From positions 1 through 64,000 of the forward strand of contig JASHNU010000075.1 of the NCBI GenBank assembly GCA_030041475.1: a stretch of DNA of 64,000 nucleotides. The letters are read 5' to 3'. Each line of letters starts with the position of its first letter. The stretch's first letter is position 1. Both the position numbers and the translations under genes were made by a program. The notes under the pieces are model-generated. The model searched no databases. It had not been told where the DNA came from and saw nothing but the letters and a program-made list of their open reading frames with translations. Shown here one piece after another: positions 28,603 to 37,567 of the stretch. The DNA is from Candidatus Sulfotelmatobacter sp. (GTDB lineage Bacteria; Acidobacteriota; Terriglobia; Terriglobales; Acidobacteriaceae).

Positions 28603-29384
28603 TGCCAGACCATACCAGCAACGGAATGCAGTGTCACGAGTTCGACCAGCTGCTCAGCGAAGCCATTGACGGCGCGCTGAGCGGGGCCGAACTTGACCGC
28701 TTCCAGGCGCATGCCCGGGTTTGCCCGGCGTGCGGCCCGCTGCTCGCCGAAGCTGAGGCGGGCCGCAACTGGCTGAAGGGTCTCACGGAGGTGGAGCCTC
28801 CAGCCGGCCTGGTGACGAAAATTCTGGCATCGACGACGGGCGTTGACACCCAGCGCCTGTCCGCAGCGGAACGCGCCACCCAACCAGGTGTCTCGTGGTG
28901 GGAGCGGTTCGAAGCCACGGTGCTTCACCCATTTCTGGCTCCGATTTGGGCGACGGTTCGCCAGCCGCGGTTTGCCATGTCGTTCGGCATGGCATTCTTT
29001 GCGCTGTCGGTGGGCCTGACAGTCCTCGGGATCAAACCCGCCGACGTTCGCCAGATCAGCCTGAAGCCCGCTGCCATCCGGCACACCTTCTACGCCACTG
29101 AGGCGCGGGTCGTGCGCTATTACGAGAACGTCCGGATCGTCTACGAGGTCGAGTCGCGGGTGCGCGAATTCCGGCGCACGGCGCCCGCCGAACCCGGCGA
29201 GACGAGCCCGGCCAAACCGAAAGGGAGCAAGAACGACACATCCCAACAGCCTGAGCAGAAGGAAGAGCGCAACTACAGCCAGAGCGATAGTCGTATCATT
29301 CTGGCCAGCGCTCACGTGAGTCAAGGTCTCAACTTTTGCGATCTGCCTGTAGTGTCGGTGACCACGTACAGGAGGTTCGTATGA
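28602..29384 (+). CDS. Anti-sigma factor, zinc-finger (zf-HC2) type
   Basis: MQCHEFDQLLSEAIDGALSGAELDRFQAHARVCPACGPLL; single TM; overlaps the sigma gene stop. Confidence 0.8.
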   Translation: MPDHTSNGMQCHEFDQLLSEAIDGALSGAELDRFQAHARVCPACGPLLAEAEAGRNWLKGLTEVEPPAGLVTKILASTTGVDTQRLSAAERATQPGVSWWERFEATVLHPFLAPIWATVRQPRFAMSFGMAFFALSVGLTVLGIKPADVRQISLKPAAIRHTFYATEARVVRYYENVRIVYEVESRVREFRRTAPAEPGETSPAKPKGSKNDTSQQPEQKEERNYSQSDSRIILASAHVSQGLNFCDLPVVSVTTYRRFV

Positions 29385-30382
29385 ACTGCGCCACGCACAG
29401 TGATACTGCTGCAGTGGCCTTCTGCCGCACCTGCGGCAAGCCACTCTGTAACCAATGCACCCGCGACGTTCGCGGCGTGATCTACTGCGAGTCGTGTCTG
29501 GCCGCGCGCATGGAAGGAACGGCTCCGGCGGCCGGATTTGCACCCGTCGGACAAGCGCCTTACGCACCCGTCGGTCAGGCGCCGTATGCCCCGGTCGGTG
29601 CACCGGTTGGAGTGCCGCGCCCGGCGCCGAGTTCTGGCCCGAATCCAGCTGTCGCAGGAATCCTCGCCGGATTCTTCCCCTTCGGCGTGGGCGCGGTTTA
29701 CTGCTCGCAATACGCCAAGGGATTGGCGCACCTGGTGATCATGGTGCTGCTAATTATCGGCGAAAGCTCTGATGTGCCGTGGTACCTGCACATGCTGCTC
29801 GGGCTGGGGATCGGATTCTTCTACTTCTACCAGATCATCGATTCCGTTCGGACAGCCCGGGCGATCCAGATGGGAGAGCCTGCGCCTGATCCACTGGGAC
29901 TGGCGCAGGCGTTTGGCGGCGGCGACAAGATCGAGGGAACCAAGGTTCCCGCTGGAGCGGTGGTTCTGATCGGCTTGGGGATTCTCTTCCTGCTGCACAC
30001 GGCGGGATTCTTCGAGTTCGGGCTTGATCGTTTCTGGCCGCTGCTTCTGATCGTCTTCGGCGTGTGGCTTTTTGCCAAGCAGTGGGGACTGGTCAGCAGC
30101 AATATTCAGCGATGTATGTGCGAGCGATGCCGCACACGGCGGCTGATGGCGCCCGCCATGCTGGTGACGCTCGGTGTGCTCTTCCTGCTCGATACGACCA
30201 CCCACGTAGGATTTGGCCGTACCTGGCCAGCGATCCTGCTGGTGGTTGGAGTGGTCAAGTTGCTGCAGAGTAACGCGTCGTCGGACGGCCATAGCGGCCC
30301 GCTGCCGCCGGGAATCCCGCCCAGTGCGCCGCCTCCGGCTCCGCCGCAGCCTCCGGCTTCCGGGGAGGTGAAAAATGGCTAG
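29381..30382 (+). CDS. B-box zinc-finger membrane protein with DUF5668-like domains
   Basis: CATHSDTAAVAFCRTCGKPLCNQCTRDVRGVIYCESCLAAR; FWPLLLIVFGVWLFAKQ; TWPAILLVVGVVKLLQ. Confidence 0.7.
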   Translation: MNCATHSDTAAVAFCRTCGKPLCNQCTRDVRGVIYCESCLAARMEGTAPAAGFAPVGQAPYAPVGQAPYAPVGAPVGVPRPAPSSGPNPAVAGILAGFFPFGVGAVYCSQYAKGLAHLVIMVLLIIGESSDVPWYLHMLLGLGIGFFYFYQIIDSVRTARAIQMGEPAPDPLGLAQAFGGGDKIEGTKVPAGAVVLIGLGILFLLHTAGFFEFGLDRFWPLLLIVFGVWLFAKQWGLVSSNIQRCMCERCRTRRLMAPAMLVTLGVLFLLDTTTHVGFGRTWPAILLVVGVVKLLQSNASSDGHSGPLPPGIPPSAPPPAPPQPPASGEVKNG

Positions 30383-31916
30383 CACAGTGCAACCTCCTGC
30401 GCCACCGCAGCCGCCGATGCCTCCGATGCCGCCTCCGGTTCCACCGCCGCGACACCGCTCGTTTGCCGGACCGTTTGTGCTGATCGTGGTGGGCGTGATT
30501 TTTCTCTTGGGCAACCTGCACATGCTGTCGTGGGCCCGCATTGGCACGTGGTTCGCCCACTACTGGCCGCTGCTGCTGATTCTGTGGGGCGTGATCAAAC
30601 TCCTGGAGCACCAGCAGGCGCGGCGCGAGGGAACCCGGGCGCCGGGCATCGGAGCCGGCGGCGTTTTCCTGATCATCATGATCGTGGTGTTTGGCCTGAT
30701 TGCGACTCAAATGGAGCGCGTGAACTGGTCGGGCCTGCACGACGAGCTCAACTTCGACGACAGCGATTTCTCCGACGTTTTCGCCGATTCCTTTAACTTT
30801 GACGATCACCTGGAGCAGGATTTTCCCGCCGGCGCAAGCCTGAAGGTCATCGACAATCACGGCGCGGTGAGCGTGCATGCTTCCGACGACAACAAGATCA
30901 CGGTGGTGGTTCGCAAGCGAATCAAGGCCGACAATCAGGGCGACGCGGACAAATACAATGGCGAAACCAAGCCCTCGATCACCACCATCGGTGGTCTGGT
31001 CACGCTTGACGCCCGAGTCGAAGGTGCGGGCAATCACCCGGTCGAAACCGATCTCGACATTTCTCTGCCGCGGAAAGCGCCGGTTTCAATCATTTCTCGC
31101 CGCGGCGATGTGAAGCTGGTCGGGCGCGACGGGAGCGTGGACGTTTCGACGCAGCACTCCGACACCTCGGTTGAAGACGTGAACGGCGACGTGAAGGTCA
31201 GCCAGCAAAGAGGTTCGGTGCGAGTGGAACAGGTCTCTGGTGACGCACACGTGGAAGGCCGTGTGAATGAAGTATCGGTCACCGACGTGAAGGGCTCGGC
31301 ACAACTCGATGGCGAATTCATGGAGAGCGTGAAAGTGGCGCGGATCGGAAAGACCGTGACCTTCAAGTCGTCACGCACGGATCTTGAGTTCTCTCACCTG
31401 GATGGTTCCCTGGAGCTCGACTCCGACGACCTGCGTGCCGATCAGATTGCGGGCCCGATTCATCTGACCACGCGCTCGAAGAACATTCACCTGGACCAGG
31501 TCGCAGGCGATGTGCGCCTGCAGGACAGCAACGGCACGGTCGAAGTAGGAATGCGCACGCTGGGCAATGTGCAGATTGACAGCCGCAACGGCGACATCCA
31601 GCTGGCGATTCCCGATAAAGCCGGTTTCCGTCTCGATGCGCGCACGCGCGACGGCGAGATTCAGTCGGATTTCCCCGAGTTGAAGATTAGCAACGAGGAG
31701 CACGAGAGCAAAGCCAGCGGCAGCGTAGGTAACGCCGCAGCCCACATCGTGCTCAACAACGAGCACGACGGGATTGAGATCCGCAAGCTGATGAGCGGCG
31801 GTCCGAAAGAAGGCGTAAGCGGCGGCGTTACGGGTGGAGTCGGCGGTGCAAAGCAATCGAAGCCGGCCAAGGCGTTGCCCGCACCGAAAGACAAAGTCGA
31901 GCCGACGGAAAACTGA
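30375..31916 (+). CDS. DUF5668/DUF4097-like membrane protein (polymeric beta-solenoid adhesin-type)
   Basis: N-terminal TM repeat (YWPLLLILWGVIKLLE) followed by VKLVGRDGSVDVSTQHSDTSVEDVNGDVKVSQQRGSVRVEQVSGDAHVEG. Confidence 0.75.
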   Translation: MASTVQPPAPPQPPMPPMPPPVPPPRHRSFAGPFVLIVVGVIFLLGNLHMLSWARIGTWFAHYWPLLLILWGVIKLLEHQQARREGTRAPGIGAGGVFLIIMIVVFGLIATQMERVNWSGLHDELNFDDSDFSDVFADSFNFDDHLEQDFPAGASLKVIDNHGAVSVHASDDNKITVVVRKRIKADNQGDADKYNGETKPSITTIGGLVTLDARVEGAGNHPVETDLDISLPRKAPVSIISRRGDVKLVGRDGSVDVSTQHSDTSVEDVNGDVKVSQQRGSVRVEQVSGDAHVEGRVNEVSVTDVKGSAQLDGEFMESVKVARIGKTVTFKSSRTDLEFSHLDGSLELDSDDLRADQIAGPIHLTTRSKNIHLDQVAGDVRLQDSNGTVEVGMRTLGNVQIDSRNGDIQLAIPDKAGFRLDARTRDGEIQSDFPELKISNEEHESKASGSVGNAAAHIVLNNEHDGIEIRKLMSGGPKEGVSGGVTGGVGGAKQSKPAKALPAPKDKVEPTEN

Positions 31917-32021
31917 ACAAACCAGGTTTCAAGGTGGCAAAGTGCCAGGGTTTCAAAGACATCTCTGAGACATCTCAGATTACCTTGAAACTCTGGCACC
32001 TTTAAACTCTAAAACTTGGGT

Positions 32022-32717
32022 TTATCGTAGCTTTTTCTGCGCCAAGTCCTCAACACGTGCCAGGACGTCATCCTCGCTCATCGCAGTCGAGTCGATGACC
32101 ACGGCGTCAGGCGCTGCCACCAGCGGAGACACGGATCGCGTACGGTCGCGGCGGTCGCGCTCACGCAGTTCTGCAGCGACGCTGGCCTCGACCTCGCCCT
32201 TTGCTTGTTGCTGCTGCAGTCGGCGTTGCTCGCGCACCACAGGGTCGGCATCCAGAAAAATCTTCAGATCGGCATCGGGGAAGACTTTAGTGCCGATGTC
32301 GCGACCCTCCATCACAATGCCGCCGCCCCCGCCCAATTCCCGCTGATGCACGACCATCCAGGCTCTGACCGCCGGATGCACAGACACCCGCGATGCGGCT
32401 TCGGTCACATCGCGCTCGCGAATGCGCGCTGAAACGTCGCGTCCGTCGAGCAGCGTGCGGTTGCCACCGACGGTGGGCTCGAGCTGAATTCGTGAGTCTT
32501 CGGCGAGTTTCACCAGCGAGGCTTCATCGTCGAACGAGACGTCTCTTTCGATCGCCTTCAGCGCGAGGGCACGATACATCGCGCCGCTCTCCAGGTTCAC
32601 ATATCCCAGTTTGCGCGCCAGCCGCGACGCGATCGTGCTTTTGCCCGCGCCAGCCGGACCGTCAATCGCGATGATAAGTTTGCGCGGCGCTGGTTGCTCT
32701 GCCGTTGTGTCGTTCAT
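32022..32717 (-). CDS. cmk: Cytidylate kinase
   Basis: IAIDGPAGAGKSTIASRLARKLGYVNLESGAMYRALALKA; VMEGRDIGTKVFPDADLKIFLDA. Confidence 0.95.
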   Translation of the reverse strand: MNDTTAEQPAPRKLIIAIDGPAGAGKSTIASRLARKLGYVNLESGAMYRALALKAIERDVSFDDEASLVKLAEDSRIQLEPTVGGNRTLLDGRDVSARIRERDVTEAASRVSVHPAVRAWMVVHQRELGGGGGIVMEGRDIGTKVFPDADLKIFLDADPVVREQRRLQQQQAKGEVEASVAAELRERDRRDRTRSVSPLVAAPDAVVIDSTAMSEDDVLARVEDLAQKKLR

Positions 32718-32819
32718 GCGAAGCTACAGATTGTACACGGTGAAGGCATCGGGAAGGGCACGGCTTTAGCCGTGCCGTAACGGTGAAAATTTGATGCTTT
32801 AGCCGCTGAGGACTCCGCA

Positions 32820-33719
32820 TCAACTGCGAGGAATCTCACCGCGTACCTGCTCGGGCGTCCATCCCATTTCGCGCAGCCTACGGATGCTCAGTGGATCATG
32901 CCGCTTGGCAAGGCGAACGCCAGCTTCGTCGCGCACAAGATCGCAGTGGTAATAGTCGGGGATGGGAAGTCCCAGCGCGCGAAAGAGAAGAATCTGTCGC
33001 GCAGTCGATTTCAGCAGATCGGCTCCGCGCACGACTTCGGTGATCCGCATAGCCGCATCGTCGACCACGACGGCGAGTTGGTAGGCCGGCACGTCGTCAC
33101 GCCGCCATACGATGAAGTCGCCGAAGTCGCGCCCGGCGATCATTTCCTGCGGTCCGAGATGCAAGTCAGCGAAGCAGATTCGCTCTCCATCGGGCACGCG
33201 AAAGCGCCAGTTCACGCCGGCTGGTTGTGAAAAATCAGCGGAGCTTCGCTCCGCCCGGCCGGGTTGAAGACCCGGCCCCACACCTGGTCTGCACGTACCC
33301 GGATATAGCGGCTCGTCATCGCCTTCATTCGGAGCGCCTGCCGCTTGGGCGACGTCTTTTCGCGAGCATGTGCACGAATAAATCAATCCCATGTCACGCA
33401 AATTCTCCCAGGCACGCAAATACCAGGCCCGGCGCTCGCTTTGCGTGTAGGGGCCAAACGGGCCACCGCGGTCCGGCCCCTCCGACCACTCGATTCCCAG
33501 CCACCGCAGATCTTCAAGCATGGCATTGGCGAACTCCGCGCGGCAGCGCGGCAGGTCCAAGTCTTCGTTGCGCAGAATCAAGACGCCGCCCCGCTCTTTG
33601 GCCCGTTGGGCCGCGATCCAGAAGGTGCGCGCGTGGCCGAGATGCAGCAATCCGGTGGGGGAAGGCGCAAGGCGGCCGCGATATTTTGAAGGGGATCTCG
33701 GAGACGGAGCCGCGGTCAT
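32820..33719 (-). CDS. gluQ: Glutamyl-Q tRNA(Asp) synthetase
   Basis: YRGRLAPSPTGLLHLGHARTFWIA; ILRNEDLDLPRC; VRLAKRHDPLSIRRLRE. Confidence 0.9.
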   Translation of the reverse strand: MTAAPSPRSPSKYRGRLAPSPTGLLHLGHARTFWIAAQRAKERGGVLILRNEDLDLPRCRAEFANAMLEDLRWLGIEWSEGPDRGGPFGPYTQSERRAWYLRAWENLRDMGLIYSCTCSRKDVAQAAGAPNEGDDEPLYPGTCRPGVGPGLQPGRAERSSADFSQPAGVNWRFRVPDGERICFADLHLGPQEMIAGRDFGDFIVWRRDDVPAYQLAVVVDDAAMRITEVVRGADLLKSTARQILLFRALGLPIPDYYHCDLVRDEAGVRLAKRHDPLSIRRLREMGWTPEQVRGEIPRS

Positions 33720-34417
33720 GCGACCGCCAGCTGCAATGGACTCGCAATTAATTCCGATGCCGCATACTCAATATGCAGCACCCGCCTTGGCATGGTGGCT
33801 TGTGATTTCGAGGACGCGTGTACGATGAGGGGCCGCATCGCAACCACGCCTCCCCTGGCGACTGTGCATTCGATCGGGGAGATTCGAGAAGAGAGTTCGT
33901 GAATGGCGTCATCGCCAAGAGTACCTAGCATATGTGTCCCTGGTAAAACGCGAAGCGGCCCGTTCTGGCTGGTTGAGTCATCGAGACTGACACGCAGCGC
34001 GAGCACTTGACTGAGCACCAGCGCCGGAGCGTGCGCATACTCGATGCCCCCCTTGACCGACCATGGTCCCCAGCCGGGAAGCTCGTGACGGGTCCGCAAT
34101 GGCAAGGCCGTATCCTGGTGCCAAACAACCAGCCAGTTCGCCGTCTGCGATTTGTCGAAGAGCGTCGCGCGGAACGGAAATGCTTCGCGGCCTAGCGTGG
34201 CGCGTGCGATATCCATCAACGGCTGCTGTTGTGCGAAGTCGGCAATGGGAGCCAGCTTCAGGCCGTGCCGGATTCCCGCGCGACTGCGCCGGGGAGACAA
34301 TTCAGCTAATTGTCGTAAGACCTGATCGATACACCTTTCCGAGAAAACATCCGGAAGAATTGCAAATCCGCTTTGCACAACGGCTGCGCAATAGTCCATC
34401 AGCTCACCGTAGGGCAC
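33716..34417 (-). CDS. Phytanoyl-CoA dioxygenase family protein
   Basis: WLVVWHQDTALPLRTR...ALRVSLDDSTSQNGPLRVLPGTHMLG...MRPLIVHASSKS. Confidence 0.85.
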   Translation of the reverse strand: MPYGELMDYCAAVVQSGFAILPDVFSERCIDQVLRQLAELSPRRSRAGIRHGLKLAPIADFAQQQPLMDIARATLGREAFPFRATLFDKSQTANWLVVWHQDTALPLRTRHELPGWGPWSVKGGIEYAHAPALVLSQVLALRVSLDDSTSQNGPLRVLPGTHMLGTLGDDAIHELSSRISPIECTVARGGVVAMRPLIVHASSKSQATMPRRVLHIEYAASELIASPLQLAVA

Positions 34418-35273
34418 CGCGCGGAGCCGTGGCTACTTTCTCCGGCGTGATCTGCAGCATGGATTTTCCGCCGACGTGGACGAAGCTCAATTCGCGCGCC
34501 GCCAGCAGGGCATTGACGGCGTCCTTCACCTTCGAACGGGCGACGAAGTTGCCAAAGAAAGTTTCGATCTCGGCCTGCTCCACGGCGATGAGGCAATCCA
34601 GATATTTCGACACCAGGGCCGACAGCGCTTCCGGCACGGAAAGTCCCACTCCCTCTTTCACCTCTTCGGGCGCCCAGCGGTAGAGCAAATCCCATACCGA
34701 TCCCTCGCTCTGTATGTAGTTGACGCGGGTGATGCGCAGCTTCGACCAGAGTTCCGCCAATGCCTTGTCGAGCGCCGCGGTGGAGAGGCCGCCGCCCAGC
34801 CGCTCCAACAGCTTCTGTTTCGAGATCGGACCGTCGCGCTGAATCAGCTCGAATGCGTCGCATGCCAGCGCGGAATAAGGGGACCGCGACCCCGCCTTCG
34901 GTGCAAGCTTCGGGTTGCGCTCGCCCATCAGCGCATAAAAATAAGGGAAGGCCGAAGCGGTCACGAGAAATCCGTTGTTCTCCTCGAACAGATTCGCTTC
35001 GAACGCCGCACGCTGGCGCAATAACCGCACCATCAGTTCCGTCGCCTCGGCGGCCCGCTGGTCTGCAAAGGCATGCTGCCAATCCGGCAAGCGCTCGTCC
35101 GATCCCACGAACGCGCCGATAAAAGTCGGCACCAGGAGCGGCGGCCGCTGCGGATACATCAGGCAGAAGCCGACATCTTCGAGAAACGCCCGTGCGTTTT
35201 CGATCGTGCGGATGGGCTTGCCATCCAGGCGCCATTTTTCGCGGCGAAGTTGCTGGAGTTCGAGGTCCGTCAT
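34404..35273 (-). CDS. Winged-helix protein related to the YcaQ/AlkZ-like family
   Basis: MTDLELQQLRREKWRLDGKPIRTIENARAFLEDVGFCLMYPQRPPLLVPTF; SKQKLLERLG; start at 35273 more likely than 35318. Confidence 0.55.
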   Translation of the reverse strand: MTDLELQQLRREKWRLDGKPIRTIENARAFLEDVGFCLMYPQRPPLLVPTFIGAFVGSDERLPDWQHAFADQRAAEATELMVRLLRQRAAFEANLFEENNGFLVTASAFPYFYALMGERNPKLAPKAGSRSPYSALACDAFELIQRDGPISKQKLLERLGGGLSTAALDKALAELWSKLRITRVNYIQSEGSVWDLLYRWAPEEVKEGVGLSVPEALSALVSKYLDCLIAVEQAEIETFFGNFVARSKVKDAVNALLAARELSFVHVGGKSMLQITPEKVATAPRGALR

Positions 35274-35360
35274 GCGAGCTGCGAGTCCCGAGTCCCGAGT
35301 TGCAAGCGGGGCCCTCAACCTTCAGCAGCCCGCTCAGGACTCTGAACCCGCGACTCAGGA

Positions 35361-37433
35361 CTAGATTCTCTTAAACGCCTTCTGAATATCCTTCACAGAA
35401 TACCGCAGCACCACGGGCCGGCCGTGCGGGCACGACATGGGATGATCCGTCTTTGCCAACTCGGCGAGCAGCCACGCCATTTTCTGCTGCTCCAGCGGCA
35501 TGTTGACCTTGATTGCCGCATGGCAGGCGATGGAGGCAGCAATGCGCGCACGAATCTTCTCCAGATTCAGAGACTGCTCCTCGCGCGCGAACTGGTCGAG
35601 CAGTTCATGCAGCATACGCTCGACCGCCGAAGCGTCCACTCCCGCGGGAGCGACTTTGACTGCAATACTGCGCGCGCCAAAGGGCTCGGCTTCGAATCCG
35701 TTATGCGTGAGCTCGTCTGAAATTTCGCTGAACACCGCCTGCTGTGCCGGAGTCAGTTCGAGCACGATGGGCATGAGCAGGCGCTGGCTCTCGACCTTCT
35801 GCGCCGCCCGCTGCTTCAACACGCGCTCAAACAGCACCCGCTCGTGGGCCACATGCTGATCGATGATCCACAGGCCATCGTCGTTCACCGCGAGAACAAA
35901 CGAATTGCGAATCTGCCCCAACGGCTTCAGCGTTCCGAGCGACGACAGCGTCGGCTCGGCATCGTTCACTTCAAGCGGCGGTGAGCAGCCATTATCGGGA
36001 ATTGCCTCGCCGAGGACCGGAACTGAGCCCAACTGCGGAGTCTCAAGGCCACGGGCCACCGGGATCGCAGCGTTGGCCTCGACTGCGATTCCACCTTCGA
36101 ATTGAAATCGAGGGGAAATTGGCGGAGGCTCAGGTGGGCTTAGTGCGAAGCCCGCGGCTCCCGGCTCCCGGCTCTCGGCGCCAGGAAGGCGTGCGGCGGA
36201 AGGCGGAAGCCCACGTTCGTCCGACGACGGCTCCCACGGCTCGATTCCTGGCGTCAAAGATCCGGGGGTCAGTGCCTGGCTCGCGGTCGCGTGCGCGCGC
36301 ATCTCGGTCATGAACTGCGGCACCGGGCGCGCTTTCATCAGCGCGGCGCGGACGGAGTCGCGCACAAAATCATGCATCGCGGTTTGCTGGCGGAAGCGGA
36401 CTTCGGTTTTGGAGGGGTGCACATTGACGTCGACTTCGCCCGCCGGCAATTCCAGAAACAGGAGCACGACCGGATAAACCGTGGGCGGAATGATATTGCG
36501 ATACGCCTCGGTCAGTGCGTGCTGCACCAGCCGGTCGCGAATCAGCCGCCCGTTCACGAAGATGAAGATCGAATTGCGGTTCAATTTCTGAATTTCCGGC
36601 TTCGAAAGGAAGCCGTGCACGCGCATCTCGCCCGGATCGTTTTTCAGAGACTCGTCATCTCCCAGAGACTCGGACTCGTCTTCCTTTTGTCTGCGCCACG
36701 GCGGTGGCTGCGGCAGGCCGACGTGCTCGAGCGCTTGCCGCGCCGCCACTGGGATCAGTTGGTCAAGCGTTTCCTTGCCGAAGACCTGATAGACGCGCTC
36801 GCTGTATCCCCCGACCGGAGGCGCGACCAGCATGGCGTTTGTGGCCGAGTGCAGCTCGAAGTGCTTGTCGGGATGCGCCAGGGCATAGTGCGTGACCAGC
36901 GATGCAATGTGCGACAACTCAGTCGACTCCGACTTCAGGAATTTCTTGCGCGCGGGAGTATTGAAGAAAAGATCGCGAACCGTTATCGAAGTACCTTGCG
37001 GCAACCCGGCTTCTTCGACGCGCGCGATCTTGCCGCCATTGATTTCGATGACCGTGCCGGAGTCATCTTTTTCTGATGGATCTGGGGCCGCGCGCGTTTC
37101 CAGCCGAAGCCGCGAGACTGACGCGATCGAGGGCAGTGCCTCGCCGCGAAATCCGAGCGTGGCCACGCTGAGCAGGTCTTCGGCATCCTTGATCTTTGAA
37201 GTCGCGTGCCGCTCAAACGCCAGCAGGGCATCGTCGCGGACCATGCCGCAGCCGTTGTCGGTGATCTGGATAAGCTTCTTCCCACCCGCCTCTACACTGA
37301 TCTTGATCCGCGTCGCGCCGGCGTCGAGCGAGTTCTCAAGCATTTCTTTTACGACGGAAGCCGGCCGTTCGACGACCTCACCCGCGGCGATTTTGTTGGC
37401 GACGGCTTCGGAGAGAACGTGGATCTTGCCCAT
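35361..37433 (-). CDS. mutL: DNA mismatch repair protein MutL
   Basis: IHVLSEAVANKIAAGEVVERPASVVKEMLENSLDAGATRIKI; ACHAAIKVN; CPHGRPVV. Confidence 0.96.
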   Translation of the reverse strand: MGKIHVLSEAVANKIAAGEVVERPASVVKEMLENSLDAGATRIKISVEAGGKKLIQITDNGCGMVRDDALLAFERHATSKIKDAEDLLSVATLGFRGEALPSIASVSRLRLETRAAPDPSEKDDSGTVIEINGGKIARVEEAGLPQGTSITVRDLFFNTPARKKFLKSESTELSHIASLVTHYALAHPDKHFELHSATNAMLVAPPVGGYSERVYQVFGKETLDQLIPVAARQALEHVGLPQPPPWRRQKEDESESLGDDESLKNDPGEMRVHGFLSKPEIQKLNRNSIFIFVNGRLIRDRLVQHALTEAYRNIIPPTVYPVVLLFLELPAGEVDVNVHPSKTEVRFRQQTAMHDFVRDSVRAALMKARPVPQFMTEMRAHATASQALTPGSLTPGIEPWEPSSDERGLPPSAARLPGAESREPGAAGFALSPPEPPPISPRFQFEGGIAVEANAAIPVARGLETPQLGSVPVLGEAIPDNGCSPPLEVNDAEPTLSSLGTLKPLGQIRNSFVLAVNDDGLWIIDQHVAHERVLFERVLKQRAAQKVESQRLLMPIVLELTPAQQAVFSEISDELTHNGFEAEPFGARSIAVKVAPAGVDASAVERMLHELLDQFAREEQSLNLEKIRARIAASIACHAAIKVNMPLEQQKMAWLLAELAKTDHPMSCPHGRPVVLRYSVKDIQKAFKRI

Positions 37434-37567
37434 GACTAGAGATCCCTCGGCTGCTACGGCCAGTGCTCAGTTTCGCAGATGAAGGGATGAGAAGCAAAGA
37501 TCAGTCGCAAGAAAGAACGAGCGCTCCGCGATCAGCGGAGCGCTCTGGATTGTCGGCAACAGACGCA

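Noticed and set aside
32757-32777. GGCACGGC-TTTA-GCCGTGCC hairpin as a dedicated terminator
   Set aside because: It belongs to a repeat type also seen near 45330 (GGGAAGGGCACGGCTTC) and lacks a T tract, so it is more likely a dispersed repeat
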